Below, in pieces: positions 7,164 through 7,211 of a stretch of 7,211 nucleotides of DNA; position 1 is the stretch's first letter; the number at the start of each line of letters is the position of its first letter. A program made the position numbers and the translations under genes. Source of the stretch: JADJPL01 sp964607915 (GTDB lineage: Bacteria > Bacteroidota > Bacteroidia > Chitinophagales > Saprospiraceae); the NCBI GenBank assembly GCA_964607915.1, contig CAZSMU010000170.1, forward strand, positions 1 to 7,211, in the 5' to 3' direction. The notes under the pieces are model-generated. The model was not told where the DNA came from and searched no databases. It worked only from the letters and a program-made list of their open reading frames with translations.

Positions 7164-7192
7164 CTTGTTGGGAGCCTTAGACTCGCCACAAG
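7164..7192 (+). terminator. Imperfect stem-loop just after susD, possible 3' end or mRNA-processing hairpin
   Basis: CTTGTTGGGAG (7164-7174) pairs with CTCGCCACAAG (7182-7192) over a 7-nt loop, with nine of eleven positions paired; bulging T7169 and G7185 gives ten pairs. It begins two bases after the susD stop. The downstream sequence is A-rich, with no T-tract, so it is not a standard intrinsic terminator. It may attenuate transcription or protect the susCD message from 3' decay if genes continue downstream. The window ends 19 bp later. Confidence 0.3.
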
Positions 7193-7211
7193 CGTAATGA
7201 TATAAAAAAGC

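Overview
The window looks like chromosomal DNA from a Bacteroidota bacterium. The evidence is a SusC/SusD outer-membrane nutrient-uptake pair, AT-rich gene leaders with no Shine-Dalgarno sequence, and a SusD lipoprotein signal. Moderately high GC in the genes and a MeaB N-terminus of Bacteroidota type fit a Saprospiria-like lineage (Lewinella or Haliscomenobacter relatives), but that narrower placement is an inference.

Layout. The left quarter (1-1835) is a minus-strand operon. An unrecognised 453-residue protein (1835 to 474) is followed, with an ATGA stop/start overlap, by meaB, the GTPase chaperone of methylmalonyl-CoA mutase. The window contains only the first 159 codons of meaB, which runs off the left edge. 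A 333-bp AT-rich divergent intergenic region (1836-2168) holds several short inverted repeats and weak promoter-like elements. The right part (2169-7162) is a plus-strand pair: a complete SusC/RagA-type TonB-dependent transporter (1077 aa) and, 23 bp later, its SusD/RagB surface lipoprotein (578 aa). The last 49 bp contain an imperfect stem-loop and no gene.

How the genes work together. SusC is the outer-membrane barrel and SusD the lid that captures substrate. Together they import oligomers (glycans or peptides) using TonB energy. No enzyme, sulfatase, sigma/anti-sigma pair or regulator lies inside the window, so the substrate cannot be named. SusC goes directly from its carboxypeptidase-regulatory-like domain to the plug with no STN signalling domain, so this pair is probably not itself a trans-envelope sensor. 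The minus-strand operon appears functionally unrelated.

All three complete ORFs are intact, and no mobile element, CRISPR array, tRNA or rRNA was seen. I do not see strong evidence of an undescribed system. The least explained item is the 453-residue protein, with a possible YbjN/type III chaperone-like N-terminal region, that is translationally coupled to meaB.
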